64,000 nt of DNA from Marsupella aquatica (Eukaryota > Marchantiophyta), in the NCBI GenBank assembly GCA_973895155.1, contig OZ316895.1, positions 5,580,001 to 5,644,000 of the forward strand. The letters are read 5' to 3'. The translations under genes and the position numbers were made by a program. Positions 1 through 11,803 of the stretch are shown piece by piece. The notes under the pieces were generated by a model that did no database searches, was not told the origin of the DNA, and saw nothing but the letters and a program-made list of their open reading frames with translations. Each line of letters starts with the position of its first letter. Position 1 is the first letter of the stretch.

Positions 1-322
1 GAGCATGTTTTAATATTATCCAAGCTCAAAGGTTTATATGAGATCCCATCCGAGCTTCCTTCATACTTGACAGTTGGGCCCAGGCATTAGGGTTTCTGGA
101 GTCTCTCGGATTTCCTCACCAGTGAGGGCTTCACTAGGTATTTAGGGTTCAGGGTTTATGGCTACACAATGTACAACAGGAATGCAAATCCTACGAATCC
201 CCTATGTCGAACACGTTGGAAGCGGCGCGTCTTGGTGTCACGCTGAGGGATTTGCGATCGATGAATCTCCTATAATTGGAGAGCAGGAGAGGATGAGAAT
301 GTCTTGTTGAAGACTGTGAGGC
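1..322 (+). promoter_or_regulatory. Promoter and 5' UTR of the RH57-type helicase gene, with telo-box motifs
   Basis: This stretch precedes the helicase start codon at 323. It contains TTAGGGTTT near position 88 and TTTAGGGTTCAGGGTTTATG near 141-160, which are forward and interrupted copies of the plant telo box (AAACCCTA on the other strand). Telo boxes are known to be common in promoters of plant ribosomal-protein and ribosome-biogenesis genes, which fits a ROK1-type helicase. I see no clear TATA box. The segment from about 150 onward is also present, decayed, at 30378-30954. The upstream boundary is the window edge, so the promoter may be incomplete. Confidence 0.5.
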
Positions 323-3300
323 ATGGATTCTTCCGTCCTCTTTTCGGGCTTGCGTTTCGACAAGAACCGGTTTGGAACTGACGTTCGTCGATTCAAGGTG
401 AGCCTCAGGGAACGAATTGCGGCTTTTTTGTTGGCATCGGAGTGCAGCGGATGCTTCTTCGTCAGGTCTTCCCCGTCTCTTTTCTGTCGTTTGGGGGTTT
501 CTTTCGAATAGGGAACTGTTGTGGACGCGTTGTTAGCTCGTTCCAGTCAGGTGACGGTGCAAGATATACGTTCTTCGTGGCGTGAAGGCTTCCTAGAGGT
601 TTCTGGCAATTTTGTTGTTTCATTTCTTGACTACATTCACCTCATGGATTGGCGAAGAGTAGGCATCCAGCTCGTGATGTTCCAAGGCCTAAGACTTGAT
701 TCTAGTTGTGCCCTAGAGGTCACTCGGGATCCTTCTTCTTAATGTTTCGATAAGATTCAACTATAGGATTGGCGGAGATTAGGGGTCCAACGGTGATTTT
801 GTCTGGCTAACCGTACCTTTGCTTTGTGAACAGAGGGACGTAGAGGCTCAGATCACTGACGTTCATACAATTTCTGTGAACGGACACTCCGGGAAAAATC
901 CACCTATCCCACGGGATGCTGTAACGGAGGGAAGCATAGAAGGCAGAGGGCTTGTCAAAAAGAAGGTCTCCAACAGTAGCACCGAGAATGGACCTGGTAT
1001 GCCATTATTTTGAGTGAGTTGTGCTCAGGTTGATGTAGTTGTACGCGAACACCTGCACTCGTTATTCGTGATTCACACCCACTTTTGAAAGGATGTCCTA
1101 TATTGTTGTCGGTTCTTCTCACCCAGTGCATAATGCAATGCAGGGGTGTTCAACGTGTTTCAACCAGTTCCTGAGAAACATTCTCCCGATGACATCCCGT
1201 TGGAGTTGCCGGTACCGAAGCAGAGTGGAAAATCCGAGGCCAGACTAGAAGAGGAAGCGGGAGCTCTGCGGAAGAAATTTCGTCTCCACGTTGCCGGACA
1301 GAGCGTCCCGCCTCCATTAAGAGACTTCGAGCAATTGAGATCACAGTATCCTACTGTCAACGTGTTATGCATTTTTTTTCTTCGTTTATTGTTGGATACA
1401 CTTACGGTTAGAGTCGTCTCAGAGGTTGCGTATCTAACCGTAAGTCTATCAGTATCAGACAGTGCTCTCAGTATTAGCTATCGAGGTGCATCCTTGACAT
1501 ATACACGGATATAGGTGCAAGAAACTTCTTCTCAAAAGGATATCTGAAGCGGGTTATGCTGAACCCACCCCGATCCAGCGTCAAGCAATCCCTGTTTTAC
1601 TTGGCCGTCGGGAATGTCTCGCTTGCGCTCCTACTGGTTCCGGGAAGACTCTGGCATTCATGCTCCCGATTGTGATGAATCTGAAGGTGACTTCTTGAAA
1701 TTGATGCCACCAACTCTAAGCAGTTTTTGCAATGTGTAAAATTAGATCTGGATGTGTACAAACTACCTTAATTTCGGTAGCTGATATGGAATTCAAGGAA
1801 TGTTGATGTTCATCACTTGTAAGTTTCTCCTGAGACCAGCGCATGCCTTCTCACTGTTTTACTGAATGTCTTCTCAGGCGTCTAGCTCTGAGTGCATCAG
1901 GGCAGTCATTTTGTGTCCCATTAGGGAGCTTGCTGCACAGACTGCGAGGGAGTTTCGAAGGCTTTTCCCTGGTAAAGAACTTCGCATAAGGGTTCTGACG
2001 ACTGCCCTATTCAAGAACGCCGATTTCAGTTCGTTGCCATGTGACGTGCTTATCACAACTCCTTTACGGTTGGAGCACCTCATTAAAGACAAGAAGATAG
2101 ACCTCAGCAGGTAAAGAGTCGGATGTCATTGTGGTCCATCCTTTCACTTTTGTATGGAAATTGTAAAGGAACAGTGATGGGTTACAGGGTCTTCATTGCA
2201 ATGATGAATTCTCTACAATATGTCTGGACTTCTGAGGAACTTAAGTGGTCAGTGTTGACGAATTGGAAAGTTCTGAGCAATGAAGGCGACATTGTCACAT
2301 TGTTGATTTCCAAGTTTCTAAGCAATGCATTGATTTAAACGTCTCATGGATCTCACTCTACAGACTTGCGTTCATTCTGTTGAACTTATCTGTTGTTCAA
2401 TGGGTTGGCCATCCGTGGGTCGGTCTTGACCACAGTTTCTAGAAGTCGTTGGGCGCAATCTTAATCTATCTCTACTTGTGGTCGTCTAACAGAGTGGAAT
2501 ATCTCGTCATGGATGAGTCCGACAAATTGTTTGAGATGGGTTTCGTGGAGCAAATCGACTCCGTTGTAGCTGCTTGCTCGAATCCCAAAGTTCTCCGCGC
2601 TCTGTTTAGTGCTACATTGCCGGACACCGTTGAGGAACTGTGTCGCACCATCATGCCTCACCCGATTCGAATAATTGTCGGTGAGAAGTGAGTGACGGAC
2701 AGTCCTACCCAATTGTCATGCTGGTGATAACGATTTTGAAGTTCTTGCGCACTTTTTACCAGCATTTGAGCAGTCGACTGTGTCATTGTGTCTCTGCCTC
2801 TTGGAAGTGCGCAATGAGATCAGTTGGCAGTGCTTCTGTGTTAAATAAAGGTGCTATATTGATGTGATGGATCTTACCAACCCGAGGCTTAGGACACCCT
2901 ACCTTGGTGTCAAATGGTCCTACCGACATGGTCAATGATTATTTTCAAATGCATTGATGCGACGATCTTTCGTTAAGGTCTTTGGATGTGGAATTGACAT
3001 TGTTTTTTCTCACCCTAATCGTCCCTCCAGGAATTCTGCTACGTCGACCGTGGACCAGAAGCTCTTGTACGTCGGCAGTGAAGATGGGAAGCTTCTTGCA
3101 CTGAAGCAAATATTTCAGAAGGTGCGAAATAGATTCTGAAATCCCTGAAGTTCTGGTACGGTTTGTCCAGTCCTTGGATAACGTAGGGATCCCCTGTGGT
3201 GGATAAACCATGAACACACCATCTGTGTGAGTCACTGCTATCTCAACGATGACAAACATAGGGACGGGCGGTCAGAATTGATGCCATGTTGATTGTCCAT

Positions 3301-4316
3301 TTCAGCTCCGTGCTGGTCCTGAGAGATTTGCAGTGATCTCCGTCCGCTTTTTGGTTTAATGTGTGATTTCTGTAGGTTTAGAAGGAATTTTGGAAATCAT
3401 ATGCGTCTTCTCTTCGTGACATGGGACTGACGTTACAGAGCATGTGATCATCTAAATGTGTCTCTACACCGAAAGGTCTTGGACTATGTGTGGACCAATC
3501 TGTGTTTGGTCTATCTGATCTTCTTTTGTGCTCTGGTGTCAGTCTCTACATTTGTACTTCTGCTTCCTACCTCCTCATCCTCGAAAGTAGTGCTCCGTTC
3601 AGATAGCAGATGATGATTGAAATCTTATTCTACACACCGAAAGCCATTGGCTTAGTGCGGAGAAATCATTCACCTCTGACAAACTGATGCTATCTAAGTC
3701 TGAGACCATTGCTTCTAGTATGGATACCTTTACCCCCCTCCCGATGTCCTCACTTGGCGTTAGCACGAGATGTGTACCTAATTAGAAATTGATACTATAT
3801 TTCATGGTTCGGAAGGTTTAGCGAGAACTTCGTGTATTTCTGAAAGCTTTAATGCCCACCACGTTCATTCTGCAGAGTTTGTGTCCTCCCGTTCTGCTCT
3901 TCGTCGACAGTAAGGAACGTGCAAAAGAACTTCATCGTGAGCTATCATTTGAAAATATTAAGGTTGACAGCATTCATTCTGATCGAACTCAAGAGCAGCG
4001 GACTGGGGCTGTGGAGAAGTTTAGAGAGGGCAAGACCTGGGTTTTGATTGCAACCGACCTGATGGCAAGAGGAATGGATTTCAAGGGTGTAAATGGCGTT
4101 ATAAATTATGACTTTCCGCAGTCTACGGCCACTTACATCCACAGAGTTGGGAGAAGCGGAAGAGCTGGAAGATCCGGGGAGGCCATAACTTTTTACACTG
4201 AAAAAGATGTTCCACTTCTGAGATCTATAGCGCACGTTATCCGTGGAGCTGGGTGTGAGGTACCCGAATGGATGCTGGCCCTGCGTAAAGTGAAGCCGAA
4301 GAAGCGGAAGAGATAG
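323..4316 (+). CDS. RH57: DEAD-box ATP-dependent RNA helicase, ROK1/DDX52 (RH57) type, eight exons
   Basis: Exons read as 323-397, 834-996, 1144-1361, 1522-1686, 1878-2110, 2493-2687, 3031-3121 and 3876-4316. All introns are GT-AG and all phases join without a stop, giving 526 residues, close to the length I recall for the Arabidopsis RH57 family. The N-terminus ([14 protein letters not shown]) matches the family's conserved start. Visible motifs: Q motif GYAEPTPIQ (163-171), motif I APTGSGKT (188-195), PIRELAAQ (221-228), DESD in place of DEAD (292-295; DESD is usual for this subfamily), SAT (324-326), ATDLMARG (439-446), HRVGRSGR (469-476). The C-terminal tail is lysine/arginine rich. Known role of the family: nucleolar RNA unwinding for early 18S rRNA processing. 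The acceptor of exon 4 (TGCAAG at 1516-1521) is the least certain; the alternative a few bases upstream breaks the frame. Confidence 0.93.
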
Positions 4317-6230
4317 TTACGTAGGTTTGAGTAGCTGCAGTTGAGTTGGATTCTGAGAGATGTGGAAGAGCTGAGGTTTATCAGGACTTTCCATGAACTC
4401 CATACGAAGATTCGTTCGGCGATGGTACCTGCTTAGGGAAGCCTACTCCCTGCGATTGAAAGGTCAACTCTAAAACCCAACCGAGGCCCGAGGTTCTTCA
4501 TTGTGTCTACATTACTCTGTAACGCAGCTGTTGCTGTGAACCTCCTCACACCGGAAGTCCGATATTCAACTGACATGACGTTCGAAATGTCTTTTGCAGG
4601 GAGTTTGTACGCGGATATGATCCTTGACTTCCAATCGGATATCTCCGCTTCCAATCGGATGGAATTCGATATGTTTTGCTTCGATGAAAATTCAGGTGTT
4701 GGCTCCGAGGCTTGTGCTCCAATTGCGGGTTTGACCAACGACTGAATAGAAAACTCACAGTTTCTATATTGTACCTTTGTAAATGTGGGAAATCTAACGC
4801 AGCAAATGCAAATTCTTGTTAGGCCAGGAGGAAGCTTATATTATAGCGAGGTGTCGTTGTCGGATCCGGGAACTGCAGTGTTGGCATCCGATATGAGGAA
4901 CCCGGTATGACAGCCCGAGGTGTCTGCATAGGTCGAACCTCAAACAAGAGAACTGGGTGGAGCAAGTTGTTGCGGGAAAAGGCTTGGCAATATTGAGGAA
5001 AAGATCAATTGTAGAGAAAAGGATCAAGGATCAATTTTTTGACGTGAATGGAGAGACGTCAAATGACTCCGTGATGTTGCTCTTGCCAAGGATTTGATAC
5101 CAGCAATCGAAAGTCGATGAATGAATGAATGACTTGTTTAAGATACAGACCAGGAGTGGCAAAACTGGCCCTCAAATCTTTAGGATAGAGCAGAAAATTG
5201 AATGCAAGGGAAAGCGGTGCACAATCTCCTAGTGTGGTACATACACCAGGAACTCCTTGTGCAACCCCATCGCAGCAGCAGTTAATGAAACGAGTTACCT
5301 TGGTGTGTACCAAATTCACTAATTTTTTTGGTATTAATTCTTCGTTGCAAAATTTTCACCATAACATTGGATGGAACAAAGGTCAACATCTTCATAAAGA
5401 TGCCACCGACATCCCTGTCCTAATGCGCATTGCACTTTGTACTTTCTCAACCATTGAATAGAGAACATTGAATGCAAGAGAAGATATTACCGTATCTCTC
5501 CATTTAACAACCATTAGTATAATCCTGTATCTTGCAAAGGGATGATAGCTATTTGTACTTTTCCAACCATTGAAGAGGGAACATTGAAAGAGGGCCGCCA
5601 TCACCAACCATGAAAACAACTCCTACCTTCCAGATGATGACAGCTCTTTGTCCTTTGTCAACCGTTGAAAACATTGAATGCTGGTGAGGATACTAGCATA
5701 TCTCTGGACATATCCACCAAATGTAGTCCACTGGAGTGTCCTTCCGAGAGTGTGTCCTTCCGAGAGTTCGGCTTTGTTTGATCCCCACAGCAACAAAGAA
5801 CATTGAATGCATGCAAGGCAGTACTGGCGCTCTAACTTGTAGGTTGAAAGCGAGAGACCCACAAGATTAAAAGAATGTCCAGTACTATCGGCATGCTGGG
5901 GAGAGAGCCAGAGCAGGGAGAAGTTGGGTGAGCCCTGGGGGGGGGGTCAAGATTCAAAATGTAGCTCTCCGTCACTCTCCGGGAGAGGAGAGAATGTGAG
6001 AGTCCGATGCTTTTTGGGGGACGCGACAGTTACTGTTGTAGCGAGGAACTCAACGGTGCTTTTGAAGCTTACCTGCCTACACCATAGCCTGCCCTTTAAA
6101 AGTAACCTTTCCAAGTTAGTCCACTCGTTACAGCTCTGGACCCTTTGTCCTCTCCTAATAGCTACATCATTTTTACGCTGATGCCCTTGTCCTATCTTAA
6201 CATCTACTTAGAGTTGACTTAGGGTAATCT
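4317..6230. other. Intergenic sequence after the helicase gene
   Basis: The first few hundred bases are probably the helicase 3' UTR, since the reading continues without any recognisable exon. Short open frames near 4503-4745 (+) and 4433-4758 (-) overlap each other and show no domain. From about 5180 the sequence is taken up by a degenerate repeat (listed separately). I recognise no gene here. Confidence 0.5.
5180..5815. repeat. Degenerate tandem repeat built around an AACATTGAATGC core
   Basis: The phrase AACATTGAATGC or a one- or two-base variant occurs near 5190, 5465, 5581, 5670 and 5802. Three of these are preceded by a related stretch reading roughly TTTGTACTTTTCCAACCATTGA. Spacing is irregular (about 90-130 bases between neighbours, with a larger gap after the first), so this is an old, diverged array or several inserted copies of one short repeat. 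No coding potential is evident. Confidence 0.45.
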
Positions 6231-6679
6231 CTGTTTGCACACACCCCGACGTGTGCAACAGCTCAACGCTAGGCCCTCCCCGCACATCACAAGCATAGAG
6301 TTTTTTTTTCTAAGATTTTGTCAATCCCTGCACGATTTGTGGCAGTTTTTGGTTCTGGATGCCATTTGCTGTCACTGTTATCACAAATTGATATCACGAC
6401 CACACACAAGCATAAGGAGGACGGAGGGGCTGGAATTCTGCAGATTGGTGTGGATAAGGGACGTTGCTCCTTTTTCCGTGCTGCACCAACGGAAGGGTGA
6501 TCTGGGGGACATCCTGCCACTCCTCACATCCTCTCAATGACACCTTAGGGTACTATGGCAAGCAGTCAATCCCGAAGTACATTACAACATACACCAAGCA
6601 AATCTGTGGCATTTGGACACAATGTAGTCATTCATCGAAAGGTGGTCCTCCTCCATACAGTTCTGAATGCAGAAATCCT

Positions 6680-7480
6680 CTACATCCTGCCTGACATCCT
6701 AGAGCCTGGTACAAAGTAAGCGACACTTACCTTAATGCTCTTTTGCCCCGCATCTCCACTCGGCTTGCCTCCACGTGTGGGGCATTTCTTGCTTTGATGG
6801 TTGGGTGCGCCACACTTGAAACACGAACCATCAGCTTGTGGCTTCTCTATGAGCAGGTCCCTCCTTGCCTTTAGCACAGACAAGGTTCTATTTCGAAAGT
6901 TATTGGTCTGACTTCCGGTTGTGCTTCACATCTCCACCTTGGGATTGTGGATCTGAACCACCGGATCCTGCCCCCCTCGCATTGCTTGCACTTGTTACCA
7001 GGACCTTTGGATTTGCCAGTTTCATGACCTTCAGATTTATCCTTGCCACCCACCTTCGCCAGAGCTGACCGATTATTTACCAGGATAGTGGCCGTGTCGA
7101 AGGCAATAGAAAACATTTTGAAGTCATGACAATTTCGTGCAACTTTTCCCTGGACAATGGTGAGCTTCATTGTTGGGTTACCTAAGTGAAGCTCTGTATG
7201 AAGGATCTCTTGTCTTGTTAGGATACACGCCAATTGGTTCTGGTAATAAGTGATGAACCTTGAAGCTCATCTCTGTTACACATTTCTAGGCACGTCACTT
7301 AGTGATGACATGGGCATGGAGTCACTCAACCAGATTTTCCCAAGTAAGCGGCAAGGAGGAGTCCTCACACGCCTTCTTCAATGACTTGTACCAAGTCAAG
7401 GTATAGTCCTTGAGGTAAGGAGCAGTTATGGTAGTCCAAGTGGAACGCTCTACACACCCTTGGAGGTGAATCTCCATCGT
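6680..7480 (-). mobile_element. Ty3/gypsy gag remnant with a zinc knuckle
   Basis: Reading the minus strand from about 7480 downward gives, in broken frames, a Gag-like stretch (WTTITAPYLKDYTLTWYKSL, then WENL) and further down a CCHC zinc knuckle CFKCGAPNHQSKKC near 6740-6830, followed by a lysine-rich tail. Stops and frame changes interrupt it, so no Gag protein can be made. Gag should lie 5' of integrase in an intact element, yet the integrase remnant at 9250-9878 is upstream on this strand. The two pieces therefore belong to different, possibly tandem, element copies, or the locus has been rearranged. Confidence 0.65.
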
Positions 7481-9249
7481 GGAGAGCTAACTCAAAACTT
7501 TAATTTGTCCATTTTGCTTATAGGCTCCGTCGTAAGTTGGAGGAGTCGGTAACTGGTGTTCTCACTTGGAACATACTCCTTCCAACTACCAATCCCCCCT
7601 CAGGACGTGACACACTCTGACTACCCAGAGTTAGTAAGTACTTAATTTGGCCCCCCTTGTTATCTTCCAACGCTAGATAAATAAGATGTTGGTCTTGAGC
7701 CAACTACCCTAAGCCGTCATCACAAGCTAATGGCCGACTTGTGACAATGGGGGGACATGTTCATGGCCCAAATAACATAGTTTGTCTTAAAGTTTGTCCC
7801 AACACGTCGAGACCAGAATGGCCCCAACTCTAGCAACCAACTCCCGGTTCTCACTACACTGATGGCCTAGGGGCCAAGTGCCCTTGGAACTCAACCTCCA
7901 TGCCTACTTGGCCTTGCCTCCCCAACACAAGCTCTCTTGGGAGATTGAACGCGGCTTGGCTGTTGTTTCGGCAGGATTTGGCAAGTGGGCGAGATAGCCC
8001 CCGCAAACCTCAAGAACCAATGGCACCCCTAGACCTAGATGAGCTCAGGAGGATATAGTTCGCCTTGAGAGATTTCCAATGCACCCAAGAAGTCCTCCAA
8101 CAAACTTCCCATTGGGAGGTATTGCCATTTTTGTTTGACATTTTCCCTTAGTTAGTGTCGCAATTGCCATGGCTCACGACTTCGGTTTGCCCTTATCCCC
8201 GAGGGAGACATCGCTCTCCTCATATATGCTTTTGGAGACCTGCCACCCCCAAACCTACTTTGGTCCCCAAATTTTGGCCCCCCACCTGGACCCCAACCCG
8301 CATGTCTGGGCGTGTCACCAATTGGCTATGCCCATAACTTTCTAGTTAGGCGTCCGTAAGCGGAGTGCCTTAGCCCGTTGTGATTGGCCCAACCAGTGCT
8401 CATGCCTAGGCCCTCGGAAACCATCATTGCTCGGGGCCCCCAAGCGGCCAGACCTGGGTTGGGCTGTAACTTGTGCCCAAGCATCCGTTGTGCATGAAGT
8501 AAACTCCATTAGCCCCCGCATTAGCCTTGGACCCAAGAGGAGTTCTCACTCAAGCCCTCATAACTCAAAGTTTGTCGGGGGGTTCGGATAGTTCACCTTG
8601 AGTTTGCCCCTTTCCCAGGACCCGACTAGCCCTCAACTAGTCTAAGTCCATAGTGTGTGTCACCGGCTTAGTACCTTTCCTTTGCTAGTGCCACGCCTCA
8701 TTGCCCACCAGTCTCCCCATGCTAAGTCCTCCCCGGATGGCCGTTTGGCGTCAGAGTCAGCAATGTCAGAGCTAAGTGTTAAGGTAGTCGAGTTCCGCGA
8801 CTTGCACCCCCCCTTAAAAATGGTCACGTCCACATGACCTAAGTAAACGTCCCAACACGCCTAGATCAGTTTAGGTCTGAAAAATATTATAAGGTAACAA
8901 ATGGTTTGCCCATAAGGCTGATGCAAAATAGGTTAGTGTGCACATTCTACACTTAGGAAATTCCAACAAATCCCACTTATCCAAGTAGGATGCCAGTCTT
9001 AGCAAGTAAGCCAACTCCAAAATTGTCGGACCCTTTGTTCTCCCCTTGGGGTACTACCCTTTAGCTCAAACTAACCAACCCACAAATGTGAGGCAAGCAC
9101 CTTCAACTTCCACTCGCAAAAGCAAATTGGCCGCCCAACAACCTCTAGTACCCAAGCAATCCGACTTTATTCTTAAGAGGCGAAGAGGAGTGAAACTAGG
9201 ATACAACTCACAAAGGTAGCCAGAGTTGCCTGTACCAGGTCACAACGGC
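7481..9249 (-). other. Non-coding sequence between gypsy integrase and gag remnants, probably LTR or UTR
   Basis: There is no recognisable coding region here. It is pyrimidine rich on the plus strand, with runs such as CCCCC. A block at about 8530-8790 is shared with 47665-47925 (listed separately). Its position, a few hundred bases beyond the chromodomain end of an integrase, is where a 3' LTR would be expected. I could not define LTR ends, a primer-binding site or a target duplication. Confidence 0.45.
8530..8790 (-). repeat. Dispersed repeat copy A, possible gypsy LTR segment
   Basis: The sequence starting TCACTCAAGCCCTCATAACT near 8544 is similar along about 250 bases to the one starting TCACTCAAGCCCTCAGAACT near 47672. 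Shared landmarks in the same order include ACTCAAAGT, GACCCGACNAGC, CTTTGCTAGT, CATTGCCCAC and CCGGATGG. Both copies are in the same orientation in the window. The strand given is that of the adjoining gypsy remnant. Confidence 0.6.
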
Positions 9250-9878
9250 GGTAGGCCGCTTTGCTTACAATAGCTATCAAGGATCTCTAGGGCATTACCC
9301 AAATTATCTTTCAAGTACTTTCGGCCTGGTCATAGCCAACCTACTTCACCAAATAGTCTAAGATTTGCCTTCCTAGCTTGCGTTTGTAACAGTGGTCCAG
9401 AATTGCCTCCACCTCAAACTCCTCCGCATCCTCCACCAGCATGGCATTTGGACGCAAGACTTGATCCTGGTTGGGATCAGTATCTTTGATAAATTTCTTG
9501 AGTCGGCTGACATGGTAGCTTTTGCTTACGCCCATTTCCTTGGGTGTCTCCAACACCACCAAAACTGGATTATCCTTGTGGGCCCATTGTATTATGCGAT
9601 AAGGCCCCGCATATTTGGGAGCCAACTTCCTACTTATATATGTTCCCGTGGGATTGTTCGGGTCTCAACTATAACCAGACGCTCTCCCCAATTTCAAAGT
9701 TTACCTGGCGTTGATGCTTATCCCCTTGCTTCTTGTACCGACTTTGGGTAAGGGTCATACCCTTGGTAGCCGCTTTCACAACTAGGCGCCACTCTCGAAT
9801 AAAATTGTCTACAAAAGGAACCTTGTTTTCTGTCCACCAAGCTTTTGGATTTATGAAGTGTGGGGATGAAACGGCCAA
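9250..9878 (-). mobile_element. Ty3/gypsy integrase C-terminus plus chromodomain remnant (chromovirus)
   Basis: Minus-strand frames at 9878-9669 and 9625-9341 give the classic end of a gypsy integrase: GDKHQRQVNFEIGESVWL, then KYAGPYRIIQ, YHVSRLKKFI, and EAILDHCYKRKLGRQILDYL. The reading then runs LVK-stop-VGYDQAEST-stop-K, which aligns to a chromodomain of the form YLVKWxGYxxxExTWE. Both chromodomain tryptophan codons have become stops (TGG to TAG and TGG to TGA), as G-to-A decay would produce. A frame break lies between 9669 and 9625. The element is dead. The upstream integrase core, RNase H and reverse transcriptase are absent. Confidence 0.8.
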
Positions 9879-9899
9879 AGCTCCCTAGAACCCCTCGTA

Positions 9900-10865
9900 C
9901 ATGCTGATCCTCTTCATAGCTAAAGTCTTCATGATCGTAGTCCTCCATGCCTACCCTTCCGGCCTGGAGCTCGAGTTCCTTGTGGTCTTCTTCTTGACTG
10001 GCCGTAAATGCGGCCTTGTGCTGGAAGGAGTGCACGGGTGCCGGCTTTGGTTTTGGCTCCCATACTCGCTTTTCCCTCTTTTCATTGTGACATGGGACTT
10101 CGGGCCCTCATTCCCCGGGTTTTGTCCTTTAGCCTCCCACATACATCCGCACTCCCTGGTCTTGCACTTGCCCTTGCATTGGCCTCCTTCTTTCCGTGGC
10201 CCTGGCTAAGGGATTTGCTCTTGTTGGTCTTCTTGGGCTTGCCTCTACAACGGTGCTTTGCACCCTTGCTTGTACCGCGACTACTGCTTCTCCTTTTGCA
10301 GCATTTGTGTCAAACTCTCCATGGCTGGTTGCTTTCTTGGCATGGGTGTTGGCTTCGGCACGAAGATCTGTAGGGCTATGGAGCGGTTTGGTCTCCCTTG
10401 CTGCCGGCCTCTCTTCCGACTCGTGTTGTAGTGCCCTTGTTTGCAAGGGGAGTATCGGTGCAAAGGGGTCTGACTCCGGGCGTACCAACACAACAACGAC
10501 ATGTGATACCCAAGCCAGGACACGCTCCCCTGGCCTATCACTTGTTGTTCCTCCTTCAAGATCTTATTCAAATGGGTGAGGAGGTACCCATTGTAGTCCC
10601 GACTTGGGTTTGGTCTCTCTGCAAGGTGGACCTCAGGTGCTTTGCCAATCTCTGGCCTTGCCAAATTGCAATGCATGGTCACCCGCAGAAAATCAATGAT
10701 TTCTCCTATGTGTTGGCTGGTGCAGGTGTTCGGGAAGAAGCCATTCTTTGTTGATGACTCGGGGAACAATCTGAACTCCTTATCCAGCAAGTTCATCCCG
10801 GAGTCCACCTTGGTCTTATTGCCTATTGGCAAGCCAAATACCTCGACAATCACTGGGGCAATCAC
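9900..10865 (-). pseudogene. Unidentified, partly open minus-strand frame upstream of the integrase remnant
   Basis: The longest frame here (10281-10865, 194 codons) begins with a stretch containing VIVEVFGLPIGNKTKVDSG, followed by an extended acidic and aromatic region and a basic, glutamine-rich tail. Further short frames (9718-10035, 9951-10142) continue toward the integrase piece. The EVFGLP phrase and the pattern around it resemble the globular domain of large plant transposon-associated hypothetical protein families, but I cannot name the family. Reads from the frame at 10884-11327 probably run into this one across a frameshift near 10870. It could be an accessory ORF of the retroelement or a separate nested element. 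Confidence 0.4.
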
Positions 10866-10883
10866 CTTGGGTATGAGATAGAA

Positions 10884-11327
10884 TTATACCCTCCTGTATA
10901 CCTTGGTTGCGTTTGAATTGTGACCCCTTGATCCCACAAGTTCCAGCAAGTCTGATTCCGACACCTTTGGCTTCAGCCAAGGTAATCTAAAAAAGGTCTC
11001 TAAGCCGGATCCCACCATGAAGCCTTTGTACTTTTGGGATTGCATGGCTGTAAAACATGCGTCCTCTTGTTGTGAAAAATATAACTGCACCTCCTTTGGT
11101 AGAACCGTCACCCAGCCCTTCCATGTGTCATCTATCGTGGGGATGGCGTTGACTGGATCGACCTCCAATTCTTTGCCCCCCTCCTGCCTCTTTCTTCTTT
11201 GCTCGGCAGGCTTTCTAGGTGCCGTCGACCTCATTCTTTTTTCTGGGGTGTCTTCTTTGTTGATGGGTACCTTCCTCTTCATGGCGGCTGCTCTTGACGA
11301 CTCCCCAACACCATTGCTTTTGTCCAT
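10884..11327 (-). CDS. Unidentified 147-codon ORF with a basic N-terminal region
   Basis: The open frame runs 147 codons on the minus strand. The first ~55 residues are lysine/arginine rich with a likely nuclear-localisation patch (KRKVPINKEDTPEKRMR). The following part contains WKGWVTVLPKEVQLYF, then KYKGFMVGSGLETFFRLPWL and SESDLLELVGS. The layout (basic head, then a hydrophobic 'GF...LPWLKP' segment) continues into the frame below 10865, suggesting one original protein of more than 330 residues broken by a frameshift. I do not recognise the family, and retroelement accessory ORF is the likeliest class. Confidence 0.35.
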   Translation of the reverse strand: MDKSNGVGESSRAAAMKRKVPINKEDTPEKRMRSTAPRKPAEQRRKRQEGGKELEVDPVNAIPTIDDTWKGWVTVLPKEVQLYFSQQEDACFTAMQSQKYKGFMVGSGLETFFRLPWLKPKVSESDLLELVGSRGHNSNATKVYRRV

Positions 11328-11405
11328 GCCGCTGTGCTACCCTTCAGGTCCAAATTTTTTTCGTTGCAACGGTTGATGGCCTCACGAATGCCAAAAATTC
11401 TGTTT

Positions 11406-11803
11406 TTACGGAACAATAGGTCGTCTAGCTGATCGATAGAAGGCGTCTACAAGTTCTCCTCCAAGGAAAGAAAACCTATGCAACTCCCACAGCCTAGCGA
11501 GCTCTTGTCTTTCTTGGGATGCTCTCTCCAACTCCTTGTCCTCGTAGGTTCCAATGTACCCAGTTGCTCGTTCAAACATGCATCCCCAAAAATGTGCAGC
11601 TTGGTTGATGTTGCTCATTCTTGCTTTGTGTTGATGCTCGGTATCTGCTTCCGCCCCAAGTGCTTGCCTAAGCAGCTAACAGTTTGTTGACTTCTCTCCG
11701 TAATCCTCTGTTGATCAGTGCTTGCAAATGAGCTGCCGCCCCTGGTGAACAGTCCTTCCCCCCCTCCTGCCTGCCTTTGCCTGGCTGCCTGTTGATTGCC
11801 CAT
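11406..11803 (-). pseudogene. Short overlapping ORFs, probable 5' part of the same unidentified element gene
   Basis: Two minus-strand frames (11615-11803 and 11406-11618) overlap by four bases. The first is glutamine/arginine rich (MGNQQAARQRQAGGGEGLF). The second contains MSNINQAAHFWGCMFERATG, then a charged helical stretch (ELERASQERQELARLWEL). They sit in line with the frames at 10884-11327 and 10281-10865, so all may be parts of one decayed coding region. No domain is recognised. Confidence 0.3.

Noticed and set aside
1-160. TTTAGGGTT repeats suggesting a telomere
   Set aside because: Only isolated and interrupted units; they fit telo-box promoter elements, and gene sequence begins straight after.
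10008-10754. Long plus-strand frames (121, 127 and 118 codons) opposite the gypsy-associated ORFs
   Set aside because: They are leucine/serine/alanine-rich mirror frames of more protein-like minus-strand frames and contain no motif.
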